A model generated the notes under the pieces. It did not search any database, was not told where the DNA came from, and was given only the letters and a program-made list of their open reading frames with translations. From NCBI GenBank assembly GCA_944385935.1, contig CALWZC010000021.1, positions 1 through 39,184 on the forward strand: a DNA stretch of 39,184 bases, given 5' to 3'. The stretch is from an uncultured Anaerofilum sp. GTDB lineage: Bacteria > Bacillota > Clostridia > Oscillospirales > Ruminococcaceae. The position numbers and the translations under genes are program-made. Below are positions 30,784 to 38,292 of this stretch, in pieces (the stretch's first letter is position 1; every line of letters starts with the position of its first letter).

Positions 30784-32061
30784 ATGACAGGTGGCACAAG
30801 AAAACGTGGCTCTACATGGTCTTACTACTTTGACTTAGGGAAGGTCAACGGGAAGCGACAGAAAAAGGAAAAGGGCGGCTTCAAAACCAAGAAGGAAGCG
30901 GAAGCTGCACTTGCCAAGGCAATCAACGAGTATAACAACGCCGGGGCGGTCTTTGAACCCTCAGAAATTACGGTATCTGACTATTTGGATCAATGGTATG
31001 ATCTGTATTGCAAGCCCAACCTGAAATATAATACGCAAGTTGGCTATCTGCGGATCATGGAAGGGCATTTGAAGCCAAAATTCGGGAAATATCGTTTGAA
31101 AGCGATCACATCAGCGGTATTACAGGAATATGCAAACGACCTGAAAATGAATGGGCTGTCCAAAAGTCATATTGTCGGGATTCTCTCCGTGTTGGGGGCT
31201 GCTATGGATTATGCGGTTGAACCTCTGCATTATCTGACCGCTAACCCTATGCGCTATGTAAAATATCCAAAGGTGGAAAGAAAGCCCCGTGAACGGATTA
31301 TCCTGACTTTGGAAGAATGGCAACAGATTATTGACCGCTTCCCGGTTGGTTCACGCTTCCATATACCGCTAATGATTGGATTTTATACCGGGTTGCGCAT
31401 TTCAGAAGCCTTTGCCCTCACATGGGATGATATTGATCTTGAAAAGCGCACCATCACCGTTTCCAAGCAGATTGTGAAGCGGAATTTTGGGGCTGACGTT
31501 CGGAAGGTAGTAGAACAGAAGGGGAAGCGGGAAATGCGTTCTTCATGGTATTTCACCACAACCAAAACCCCGGCTTCCATGCGTACCGTACAATTCGGCG
31601 ATACGCTCTATCAGGCTTTGAAAGCAGAACGCACCGCCCAAATTAAGAATGAAATGAAGTATGGGGAATATTACACTATCCATGTTCTGAAAAAGGAATT
31701 GGACGAAAAGGGCAACGACATATTCAGGATTGTTCCCCTTCAAAAATGTGTACAAGCATCCTATCCCCGTGTTCGTATGGTGTGTATTGCAGAAAATGGG
31801 GAATATACCTCTACTGATTCCTTCAAATACTGTTCCCGTATCATCCACAAGGAATTGAAGCTTGCCTTTGACTATCATTCATTAAGGCATACACACGCCA
31901 CGATTTTGATTGAATCCGGGGCTGATGTGAAAGATGTTCAGGTAAGGTTGGGGCACTCCAACATCCAAACCACGCTGCAAACCTATGTGCATGATACGGA
32001 AGTAATGGCGGCACGTTCTGTTGAACTCTTTGAACAGGCTGTAAGCCTGAAAACCTCATAA
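30784..32061 (+). CDS. int: Tyrosine recombinase (integrase)
   Basis: A 425-residue phage-type integrase. Residues 10-50 are the AP2-like arm-binding domain (TWSYYFDLGKVNGKRQKKEK), ~60-160 the SAM-like core-binding domain, and ~172-420 the catalytic domain with Arg205 (TGLRISE), Lys261 (TTTKTPASMR), His365 and Arg368 (YHSLRH), His391 (LGHSNIQTT) and nucleophile Tyr401. All catalytic residues are present, so it should be active. The ATG at 30784 is chosen because GAAAGGA lies 9 nt upstream. It lies about 200 bp from the right attachment core. A hairpin at 30650-30681 separates it from the repressor gene. Confidence 0.95.
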   Translation: MTGGTRKRGSTWSYYFDLGKVNGKRQKKEKGGFKTKKEAEAALAKAINEYNNAGAVFEPSEITVSDYLDQWYDLYCKPNLKYNTQVGYLRIMEGHLKPKFGKYRLKAITSAVLQEYANDLKMNGLSKSHIVGILSVLGAAMDYAVEPLHYLTANPMRYVKYPKVERKPRERIILTLEEWQQIIDRFPVGSRFHIPLMIGFYTGLRISEAFALTWDDIDLEKRTITVSKQIVKRNFGADVRKVVEQKGKREMRSSWYFTTTKTPASMRTVQFGDTLYQALKAERTAQIKNEMKYGEYYTIHVLKKELDEKGNDIFRIVPLQKCVQASYPRVRMVCIAENGEYTSTDSFKYCSRIIHKELKLAFDYHSLRHTHATILIESGADVKDVQVRLGHSNIQTTLQTYVHDTEVMAARSVELFEQAVSLKTS

Positions 32062-32070
32062 ATTGCCAAA

Positions 32071-32113
32071 AACAGGGCTGAATTTCCGAAAGTTCAACGG
32101 ATTCAGCCCTGTT
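32071..32113 (+). terminator. Terminator of the integrase gene
   Basis: AACAGGGCTGAAT (32071-32083) and ATTCAGCCCTGTT (32101-32113) form a perfect 13-bp stem, followed by TTCATG. Confidence 0.8.
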
Positions 32114-32143
32114 TTCATGTTCAAAGGCGATTTTCAAAATTAG

Positions 32144-32212
32144 GGTGGCAAACGGGTGGCAACGCCGCCTTTTTTCATGCCATAAATCCCCGAAAATCCT
32201 TATTTTATGCGG
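32144..32212 (+). repeat. Right-end repeat block of the element
   Basis: GGTGGCAAACGGGTGGCA (32144-32161) matches the left-end copy at 18020-18037 in 17 of 18 bases. CCTTATTTTATGCGG (32198-32212) also occurs exactly at 27084-27098 and, with one extra base, inverted at 26336-26351. These may be binding sites of the integrase or a replication protein; this is inferred. Confidence 0.65.
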
Positions 32213-32259
32213 CTTAGAGCGCACACGGTTTCTATATGCTCCGTATCTCGCAACAATTT

Positions 32260-32265
32260 GGTTTG
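32260..32265. repeat. Right attachment core (attR), GGTTTG
   Basis: Second copy of the 6-bp core, followed by host sequence GTTTAGC. See the left copy at 17891-17896. The element side is TCTCGCAACAATTT. Confidence 0.85.
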
Positions 32266-32514
32266 GTTTAGCTTTGGATTGGTGAATACCCATTCATAAA
32301 ATTGCCCTTGCTGTAAAACCGAGTTGGTACAAAAAGGGCAAGGCTCATCGCGCCCTTGAATGATTTTATAGCATTTTTTTCCTACATAGGATTCATTGTT
32401 TTCTAAACCCAAAGCGCGACGAAAATGGGCATTCATGTACACAATTTCAAATGTATCTATGTTTGTGGCATATACATACTCTTTAAAATCTTCCCAAAAG
32501 CTCCATTGCAACAT
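32266..32514 (-). pseudogene. GGDEF/EAL cyclic di-GMP protein, 5' part (split by the mobile element)
   Basis: This is the N-terminal part of the protein whose remainder lies at 15110-17896. It encodes a PAS domain: YATNIDTFEIVYMNAHFRRA, LGLENNESYVGKKCYKII, then GRDEPCPFCTNSVL, a cysteine-bearing PAS variant common in clostridial GGDEF/EAL proteins. It ends ...FTNPKLNQT at the core. In the present state the frame continues 19 codons into the element and stops at 32200. The ATG at 32514 is preceded by GGAAAGGGTG; a GTG at 32556 is an in-frame alternative. Joined to the other half it reads ...KLNQTLLVDGKNRYRLEI, which completes the PAS domain. Confidence 0.88.
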
Positions 32515-32620
32515 GTAAAATAGCACCCTTTCCGCTTGGATATTTTTATATAGCACAAATTCCCCTGCATACCCATGCAGAGGAAAATTAACTGTAGCAA
32601 AAAATGTAGTTATATAACAT

Positions 32621-32649
32621 ATTGTACTGTTTTTAAAGGGGTTTGTCTA
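32621..32649 (-). promoter_or_regulatory. Promoter of the split GGDEF/EAL gene
   Basis: Minus-strand TAGACA (32649-32644), a 17-bp spacer and TACAAT (32626-32621). The leader contains a small hairpin (CTGCAT/ATGCAG, 32565-32580). Confidence 0.6.
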
Positions 32650-32710
32650 TGGCAATGGAGTAGAATTATCCATAAAACTGTTGTGGTTTTTTACAAGATA
32701 TGGAAAATAA

Positions 32711-32740
32711 AAAACCACCAGTCCAAAGACTAGTGGTTTT
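32711..32740 (-). terminator. Terminator of the tRNA operon
   Basis: AAAACCAC and GTGGTTTT with inner AGTC/GACT form a stem; the minus-strand tail is TTTTATTTTCC. It begins right at the 3' end of tRNA-Pro. Confidence 0.85.
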
Positions 32741-32815
32741 GGTCGGAGTAGAGAGACTTGAACTCTCGGCCTCTGCGTCCCGAACGCAGCGCGCTACCAA
32801 CTGCGCTATACCCCG
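32740..32815 (-). tRNA. tRNA-Pro (anticodon CGG)
   Basis: A 76-nt cloverleaf with encoded CCA. The acceptor CGGGGTA pairs with TACTCCG, the D stem is GCGC/GCGC, the anticodon stem CTGCG/CGCAG encloses TTCGGGA (anticodon CGG), and the T stem is GAGAG/CTCTC with TTCAAGT. The C1-G72 pair is typical of tRNA-Pro. Confidence 0.93.
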
Positions 32816-32825
32816 GCTAATAACA

Positions 32826-32852
32826 AGAGCAGCAACCATACGCTGCTGCTCT
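32826..32852 (-). terminator. Hairpin between tRNA-Gln and tRNA-Pro
   Basis: AGAGCAGCA and TGCTGCTCT form a 9-bp stem with a 9-nt loop. The minus-strand tail TGTTATTAG is only partly T-rich, so it may be a leaky terminator or a processing hairpin. Confidence 0.55.
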
Positions 32853-32858
32853 TTTGTG

Positions 32859-32932
32859 TGGTTGGGGAAGAAGGATTCGAACCCTCACAAACAGAGTCAG
32901 AGTCTGTCGTGCTACCCTTACACAATTCCCCA
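32859..32932 (-). tRNA. tRNA-Gln (anticodon CTG)
   Basis: A 74-nt cloverleaf with encoded CCA. The acceptor TGGGGAA pairs with TTCCCCA, the anticodon stem ACAGA/TCTGT encloses CTCTGAC (anticodon CTG), and the T arm contains GGTTCGAATCC. The U1-A72 pair is typical of tRNA-Gln. Confidence 0.93.
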
Positions 32933-32975
32933 ATATTTTGTTTCTGCAAGGCACTGCTGTCCTGCTGCATTTTAT

Positions 32976-33004
32976 ATTATATCCACATTTTATCTATTTG
33001 TCAA
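32976..33004 (-). promoter_or_regulatory. Promoter of the tRNA-Gln/tRNA-Pro operon
   Basis: Minus-strand TTGACA (33004-32999), a 17-bp spacer and TATAAT (32981-32976), a perfect consensus, 44 nt before tRNA-Gln. Confidence 0.9.
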
Positions 33005-33073
33005 CACTTTTTTTGAAAAAGTTTCTTTCATTGGTATGCTTTTAGAAATGCAACAAAAAAGCCCAAAAAAACG

Positions 33074-33102
33074 TTGACAAATGCAATAGCACAAGATACC
33101 AT
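33074..33102 (+). promoter_or_regulatory. Promoter of the T-box/valS transcript
   Basis: TTGACA (33074-33079), a 17-bp spacer and TACCAT (33097-33102). Confidence 0.75.
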
Positions 33103-33108
33103 ATAACG

Positions 33109-33390
33109 TATACGAAAAATGCAATGATAAAGAGTGCAAAAAGAAAAGCAAGCCTTCCAGAGAGCCGGGCAAGGTGGAAGCCGGCGGCAGTGCCCTTTTT
33201 GCTGTCGCTTTGGAGCAGAAATGGTGAAGAAACCAGTAGCCATTTTCGTATTCCCTGCGTTAAAGGGGACAAAGTGCGCCAGAAAGGTTCCTTTGTGGCG
33301 AATTTGGGTGGTACCGCGACTTTATTGTAATAAATGTGTTTTGATAAAGCCGTCCCAGAACAAAACTGTTCGTGGGGCGGCTTTTTGTTT
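33109..33390 (+). promoter_or_regulatory. Valine T-box leader with terminator
   Basis: The T-box sequence TTGGGTGGTACCGCG lies at 33304-33318 and pairs with uncharged tRNA. Stem I includes CCAGAGAGCCGG and GGTGGAAGCCGGC. GCAAAAAG (33136-33143) pairs with CTTTTTGC (33195-33202), placing GTC (33204-33206) in the specifier loop, a valine codon. The terminator pairs AAAGCCGTCCC (33346-33356) with GGGGCGGCTTT (33374-33384), followed by TTGTTT. Low charged tRNA-Val favours the antiterminator and valS expression. Confidence 0.9.
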
Positions 33391-33422
33391 CGTCCCGAAC
33401 ACAAAGAAAAAGGAGCAAAAAC

Positions 33423-36050
33423 ATGAAAGAACTGGACAAATTGTATGACCCAGCCCAAGTAGAAGATAGAATCTATCAAAGCTGGATGGAAGGCGGATAT
33501 TTTCACACCGAGGCAGACCCCAACAAAAAGCCCTATACCATTGTAATGCCTCCCCCAAATGTTACTGGTCAGTTGCACATGGGCCATGCCATTGACAACA
33601 CATGGCAGGATATCATTATCCGCCATAAGCGTATGCAAGGATATGCTGCTTTGTGGGTACCCGGCACAGACCACGCTTCCATTGCCACCGAGGCTAAGGT
33701 AGTGGCAAAAATGAAAGAGGACGGTTTGACCAAGGAACAACTAGGCCGTGATGGATTTTTAGAGCGCGCATGGGATTGGAAAAACCAATATGGCAACCGC
33801 ATTGTAGAACAGTTGAAAAAACTAGGCTCTTCCTGCGACTGGCAACGGGAACGTTTTACCATGGACGAGGGATGCAGCAAAGCGGTATTGAAGGTATTTA
33901 AAGAATTGTATGACAAGGGCCTTATCTACCGTGGAGAGCGTATTATCAACTGGTGTCCCCATTGCAAAACTTCTATTTCTGATGCAGAGGTAGAATATGA
34001 AGACCAAGAGGGCTTTTTCTGGCATTTGAAATACCCCATTGCTGGAACAGATGAATTTTTAGAGTTGGCTACCACTCGCCCCGAAACCATGCTAGGCGAT
34101 ACAGCAGTAGCCATTCATCCTGATGATGAACGCTATAAGCATCTCCATGGCAAAAAAGTAATTTTGCCTCTGGTTGGCAGAGAAATTCCTATTGTTTGTG
34201 ATACCTATGTAGATATGGAATTCGGTACCGGTGTGGTAAAAATTACCCCAGCCCACGACCCCAACGACTTTGAGGTTGGCCAGCGTCATAACTTGCCCAT
34301 CATTAAGGTAATGACCGATGATGCACACATGACCGATGACTGTGGCAAATATGCAGGCATGGAACGCTACGAGGCACGAAAGGCCATTGTGGCAGATTTG
34401 GAGGCAGGGGGTTATTTGGCTTCCATCGAACCCCATGCCCACAACGTTGGTACCTGCTACCGTTGCGGCACCACCATCGAACCCATGGTATCGAAACAAT
34501 GGTTTGTGAAAATGGTTCCTTTGGCTGGGCCTGCCATTGATGTGGTACGACAGGGCAAAGTTCGCTTTGTACCAGAACGCTTTGACAAAAACTATTATCA
34601 TTGGATGGAAAATACTCGTGACTGGTGTATCAGCCGTCAGTTGTGGTGGGGCCACCGGATTCCTGCCTATTACTGCGACGATTGCGGCAGTGTTCATGTC
34701 AGCGTAGAGCATTTGACCACATGTCCCACCTGTGGAAAACCTGTTCATCAGGATGAGGATACTCTGGATACATGGTTCTCCAGTGCATTGTGGCCCTTTA
34801 GCACCTTGGGATGGCCTGAGCGAACCAAAGACATGGACTATTTCTACCCCACCAACACATTGGTAACAGGCTACGATATTATTACCTTCTGGGTAAGCCG
34901 TATGATTTTCTCCGGTTTGGAATATACCGGAAAGGCTCCCTTTGACACCGTTGTGATTCATGGCTTGGTACGTGATGCACAGGGTAGAAAAATGAGCAAG
35001 TCTTTGGGCAATGGCATTGACCCCTTGGAGGTTATCAAAGAATATGGTGCTGATGCCTTGCGTTTTGCGCTGGTAATTGGTTCCACTCCCGGAAATGATA
35101 TGCGTTTCTCAGATGAGAAAGTTCGTGCTGCTCGCAACTTTGCCAATAAGCTATGGAATGCAGCTCGCTTTGTAATGATGAATCTGCCAGAAGGATTTGA
35201 AGCTGGTTTGCCCAGTGCAGAATCTCTGGACTTGAGCGACCGCTGGGTACTTTCTACCCTAAATACCGTTGCAAAGAGCATCAACGAAAATCTAGAAAAA
35301 TTTGAGTTGGGCTTAGCAGCACAAAAAATTCAAGATTTCATCTGGGATGTATACTGTGATTGGTATATTGAAATTGCAAAGGTACGCCTAAACAGTGACA
35401 ACCAGCAAGAGGCGGACAATGCCCGCAAAGTGTTGGTATATGTACTCAGTCAGGCACTTAAATTGTTACACCCCTTCATGCCTTTTATTACCGAGGAAAT
35501 TTATCAGGCATTGCCGGGCAGCGAAAAAACCATCATGACACAGCAATGGCCTGCTTATGATGAGAGCCTGAATTTTGCATCTGATGAGGAAAACTTCACT
35601 AAGATTGTAGAACTTATCAAGGCGGTGCGTGGGGTTCGTGCAGAGATGAACGTTCATCCCACAAAGCGGGCAAGCCTGATTTTGGAAACCTCTGACAAGG
35701 CAGCCTTTGAAATGGGTGGCCAGTATCTTGCAAAGTTTGCCTTTGCTACAGATGTGACTATTACCGAAAAATATGAGGGCTCTACCGATGGCATGGTACA
35801 GGTGGTAACCAATGCGGCTCGTGGATTTATCCCCATGATGGAATTGATTGACCGAGAAAAAGAGGTGGCACGTTTAAACAAGGAAAAAGCTGCTGCCGAA
35901 AAAGAAATTGCTATGTTTGAAAAACAGCTTTCCAATGAAGGTTTTGTTAGCAAGGCACCTGCTGCTGTGGTGGAGGGAATCCGCCAAAAGCTGGCAAAGG
36001 TACAAGATAAAATGGCAATGATTGAGGATTCTTTGAAAGCATTGGGTTAA
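33423..36050 (+). CDS. valS: Valyl-tRNA synthetase
   Basis: An 875-residue class I synthetase that charges tRNA-Val. The HIGH motif is HMGH (52-55) in PPPNVTGQLHMGH, and KMSKS is at 523-527. The editing (CP1) domain follows with LATTRPETMLGDTAVAIHPD. Zinc-type cysteine pairs occur in WCPHC, CYRCG and CDDC...CPTC. The C-terminus is the coiled-coil arm specific to ValRS (REKEVARLNKEKAAAEKEIA). The ATG at 33423 follows AAAAGGAGC. The specifier GTC in the T-box leader independently supports the amino acid. Confidence 0.97.
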   Translation: MKELDKLYDPAQVEDRIYQSWMEGGYFHTEADPNKKPYTIVMPPPNVTGQLHMGHAIDNTWQDIIIRHKRMQGYAALWVPGTDHASIATEAKVVAKMKEDGLTKEQLGRDGFLERAWDWKNQYGNRIVEQLKKLGSSCDWQRERFTMDEGCSKAVLKVFKELYDKGLIYRGERIINWCPHCKTSISDAEVEYEDQEGFFWHLKYPIAGTDEFLELATTRPETMLGDTAVAIHPDDERYKHLHGKKVILPLVGREIPIVCDTYVDMEFGTGVVKITPAHDPNDFEVGQRHNLPIIKVMTDDAHMTDDCGKYAGMERYEARKAIVADLEAGGYLASIEPHAHNVGTCYRCGTTIEPMVSKQWFVKMVPLAGPAIDVVRQGKVRFVPERFDKNYYHWMENTRDWCISRQLWWGHRIPAYYCDDCGSVHVSVEHLTTCPTCGKPVHQDEDTLDTWFSSALWPFSTLGWPERTKDMDYFYPTNTLVTGYDIITFWVSRMIFSGLEYTGKAPFDTVVIHGLVRDAQGRKMSKSLGNGIDPLEVIKEYGADALRFALVIGSTPGNDMRFSDEKVRAARNFANKLWNAARFVMMNLPEGFEAGLPSAESLDLSDRWVLSTLNTVAKSINENLEKFELGLAAQKIQDFIWDVYCDWYIEIAKVRLNSDNQQEADNARKVLVYVLSQALKLLHPFMPFITEEIYQALPGSEKTIMTQQWPAYDESLNFASDEENFTKIVELIKAVRGVRAEMNVHPTKRASLILETSDKAAFEMGGQYLAKFAFATDVTITEKYEGSTDGMVQVVTNAARGFIPMMELIDREKEVARLNKEKAAAEKEIAMFEKQLSNEGFVSKAPAAVVEGIRQKLAKVQDKMAMIEDSLKALG

Positions 36051-36062
36051 TGTTGTATGTGG

Positions 36063-36090
36063 CTCCCTGTTCCCTTTGGGGAATGGGGAG
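36063..36090 (+). terminator. Terminator or attenuator between valS and folC
   Basis: CTCCC/GGGAG and inner TTCCC/GGGAA form a hairpin followed by TTTTTT. folC starts 25 nt further, with no clear promoter between, so partial readthrough is likely. Confidence 0.8.
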
Positions 36091-36115
36091 TTTTTTGCAA
36101 GGAGGGAATAACAGC

Positions 36116-37384
36116 ATGAATTATATTCAGGCAGAGGAATGGCTGCACAGTTTGCCTCATCGAACCAAACAAGCAGGGGTTGAGTCAGAAAAAGCATTGC
36201 TGGCATATTTGGGCAACCCACAAGATAGGCTGAAATTTGTCCACATTGCAGGTACCAACGGCAAGGGAAGTGCCGCGGCTATGCTTTCCTCTATTTTAAA
36301 GGAGGCAGGCTATCGGGTAGGCACCACCATTTCACCATTTATTTTGGAATTTCGGGAGCGTTTTCAAATCAATGGGGAGATGATTCCACAGGAGGAACTA
36401 GCACAGATTACCCAAAAGGTGCGACAAGCGGCTTACCAAATGCAGCAACAAGAGGGAGAATTGCCCTGTGAGTTTGCCGCTGTCACCGCTGTTGCATTGG
36501 AGTGGTTTGCTCAACAACAGTGTGATATTGTGGTTTTGGAAACTGGAATTGGAGGGCGACTGGATGCCACCAATGCAGTAAACAACACCGAAGTTGCCTG
36601 CATCATGCGCATTGGGCTAGACCATACCGAAATGTTAGGGGATACTGTTGAGCAGATTGCAGCGGAAAAATGTGGGATTTTAAAGCCGGGCTGTATTGTG
36701 GTGACCTATCCTCAACAGCCACAAGCCGCCCTAGATGAAATTGTAGTGACATGTGAGGAAATGGGATGTGAGTTAGTAGTTCCAGAATTGGAGGATTTGC
36801 AACCCCATAAAGTAAAAGGGCTACAAAATCGGTTTAGCTATGGTGGATATGAAGGGGTATTGTCCTTGCCGGGAAAACACCAGCAGTACAATGCAATGGT
36901 GTGTATTGAAGCAGCATTAGCCTTGTGGCGCAAAGGATGGAATATTTCAGATGAAGCCATCTATCATGGATTATACAACACAAAATTTCCCGCCCGTATA
37001 GAAGTGGTTCGCACCAATCCCTTCATTATTGTGGATGGTTGCCACAACAAGGATGGTGCCCAAGCCTTAGCACAAACCCTAAAACAGGCGAAACTCACCG
37101 ACCTAGCGGCTGTGGTTGGAGTTATGGCAGACAAGGACTGTACTGCCATGCTAGAACAGCTTTCGGGATGTTTTGCCCATCTATATACGGTTACCCCTGA
37201 TAATCCCCGTGCCATGGATGGAGAAAAACTGGCAGAACTGGCAAAGCCCTTTTTTGGCAGAGCGACCATCTGTGACAGTATACAAGATGCTTTGGAACTG
37301 GTGGAGGAAGATGGATGGGAAGGCTGTGTAATTTGCGGCAGTCTATACCTTGCTAGTGAGGCAAGAAATACAATCATAAAATAA
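36116..37384 (+). CDS. folC: Folylpolyglutamate synthase / dihydrofolate synthase
   Basis: A 422-residue Mur-ligase-family enzyme that adds glutamate to folates (and possibly to dihydropteroate). The ATP-binding loop is IAGTNGKGSAAAM (44-56). The folate loop region contains SPFILEFRERFQINGE, then VLETGIGGRLDATN, GLDHTEMLGDTVEQIAAEK and, in the C-terminal domain, FIIVDGCHNKDGAQAL. The GCHN in place of the usual GAHN is a small variation. The ATG at 36116 follows AAGGAGGG; the frame is open upstream through the terminator but without a ribosome site. It follows valS, as in many Firmicutes. Confidence 0.95.
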   Translation: MNYIQAEEWLHSLPHRTKQAGVESEKALLAYLGNPQDRLKFVHIAGTNGKGSAAAMLSSILKEAGYRVGTTISPFILEFRERFQINGEMIPQEELAQITQKVRQAAYQMQQQEGELPCEFAAVTAVALEWFAQQQCDIVVLETGIGGRLDATNAVNNTEVACIMRIGLDHTEMLGDTVEQIAAEKCGILKPGCIVVTYPQQPQAALDEIVVTCEEMGCELVVPELEDLQPHKVKGLQNRFSYGGYEGVLSLPGKHQQYNAMVCIEAALALWRKGWNISDEAIYHGLYNTKFPARIEVVRTNPFIIVDGCHNKDGAQALAQTLKQAKLTDLAAVVGVMADKDCTAMLEQLSGCFAHLYTVTPDNPRAMDGEKLAELAKPFFGRATICDSIQDALELVEEDGWEGCVICGSLYLASEARNTIIK

Positions 37385-37411
37385 AAATTTTTTCATATAC
37401 ATATCATAGAA

Positions 37412-37446
37412 AAAGTGCTGTGCCCTGCGACAGGGTGCGGCACTTT
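37412..37446 (+). terminator. Terminator of folC
   Basis: AAAGTGC/GCACTTT with inner CCCTG/CAGGG form a long hairpin followed by TTTT. The spoIIA operon begins 55 nt downstream. Confidence 0.88.
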
Positions 37447-37500
37447 TTTTATGGGAAATTCGGTATAGTGGAACCAACAACCAAAAAGGAGGAATTGTTT

Positions 37501-37803
37501 TTGAAAGCGGATGTGGAATTTATGGCAACAGGAGAGTTTTTGACTGCTGCATTAACAGGAGAAATTGACCACCATACCGCTGCCCTTTTGCGAAGTAAGA
37601 TTGATGAACAAATAGACAGACGACTTCCCCAAAAATTGATTTTGGATTTTTCGGGGGTGGGCTTTATGGATTCTTCAGGCATTGGTCTTATTTTGGGAAG
37701 AAGCAAGCGAATGCAGGCAGCAGGGGGGCAGGTGATGGTTCGGGGGGTATCTCCTCAAATCAATCGAATGTTGCGGTTAGCAAATATACAAGCAGAACAA
37801 TAG
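37501..37803 (+). CDS. spoIIAA: Anti-sigma F factor antagonist SpoIIAA
   Basis: A 100-residue STAS-domain protein that releases sigma F in the forespore when unphosphorylated. The conserved LILDFSGVGFMDSSGIGLIL (47-66) includes Ser58, the site phosphorylated by SpoIIAB in relatives. The TTG at 37501 has AAGGAGG 8 nt upstream; a TTG six bases earlier is too close, and an ATG at 37522 is less likely. Start codons other than ATG may lower its level. It is the first gene of the spoIIA operon, 17 bp before spoIIAB. I cannot define the sigma-H promoter expected here with confidence. Confidence 0.93.
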   Translation: MKADVEFMATGEFLTAALTGEIDHHTAALLRSKIDEQIDRRLPQKLILDFSGVGFMDSSGIGLILGRSKRMQAAGGQVMVRGVSPQINRMLRLANIQAEQ

Positions 37804-37820
37804 ATAAAGGGGGAAATACA

Positions 37821-38249
37821 ATGAACAGCAACAAGGTGAAGATTAGTTTTTGCAGCCGCAGCGCAAACGAGGCCTTTGCAAGGGGAGCAGTGGCGGCATT
37901 TGTAGCAACCATGGACCCAACTGTGGCAGAACTTTCGGATATAAAAACCGCAGTCAGTGAGGCAGTGACTAACTGTATTGTACATGCCTACCGGGACACA
38001 GTAGGACAAATTGACCTAACCGCCGAAATTCGAGAGGATAACAAATTGATTCTTACAATAACAGATAAAGGAGTGGGTATTGAAGATGTGGAACGAGCTA
38101 TGCAGCCTATGTACACCACAGGAAGCCCAGAGGAACGAGCAGGATTGGGCTTTGCCGTAATGAAAAGTTTTATGGACGAGCTAAAGGTACGTTCCAAGCC
38201 GGGAAAAGGAACAAGAGTGACCATGACCAAATATATCCGCAGCCGATGA
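37821..38249 (+). CDS. spoIIAB: Anti-sigma F factor / SpoIIAA kinase SpoIIAB
   Basis: A 142-residue GHKL-type kinase that binds sigma F or phosphorylates SpoIIAA. The N box is SEAVTNCIVHAY, the G1 box ITDKGVGIED, and the ATP-lid/G2 region RAGLGFAVMKSFMDELKV. The ATG at 37821 follows AAAGGGGG. The order AA-AB-sigF is the standard sporulation operon, with a 43-bp gap to sigF. Confidence 0.95.
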   Translation: MNSNKVKISFCSRSANEAFARGAVAAFVATMDPTVAELSDIKTAVSEAVTNCIVHAYRDTVGQIDLTAEIREDNKLILTITDKGVGIEDVERAMQPMYTTGSPEERAGLGFAVMKSFMDELKVRSKPGKGTRVTMTKYIRSR

Positions 38250-38292
38250 AAATATCACTTACATATCTTGGAAATAAGAAAGGGGAGAACAA

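Larger units (their letters stand above)
17897..32265. mobile_element. 14.4-kb integrated phage-related element (satellite-like)
   Basis: The boundaries are set by the 6-bp direct repeat and by the in-frame repair of the interrupted gene. The length including one core copy is 14369 bp. Content: integrase and repressor on the plus strand at the right end; all other genes on the minus strand, in the order early (HTH proteins, primase-helicase, small genes, Mor-like activator), then middle/late (TerS-like HTH, cold-shock protein, sigma factor, tape measure, DUF2577), then an AbrB-like gene. In the predicted circle the core lies between TCTCG (32246-32250) and CGAGA (17898-17902), an inverted repeat spaced 16 nt, as expected for recombinase arms. 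No head, large terminase, lysis, relaxase or FtsK-like coupling gene is seen. Confidence 0.9.

Noticed and set aside
32200-32556. A stand-alone 118-residue PAS protein
   Set aside because: Its last 19 codons are element sequence; the PAS domain is completed by the fragment at the other end of the element.
32740-32932. tRNA genes as the integration site of the element
   Set aside because: The element's attachment core lies about 475 bp away inside the GGDEF/EAL gene, and no tRNA sequence is duplicated at the other end.
33042-33740. Minus-strand open frame of 232 codons
   Set aside because: It runs across the T-box leader and the start of valS, both firmly assigned on the plus strand.
34092-34961. 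Minus-strand open frame of 289 codons inside valS
   Set aside because: It lies wholly within valS, which has its full set of motifs, and has no family resemblance.
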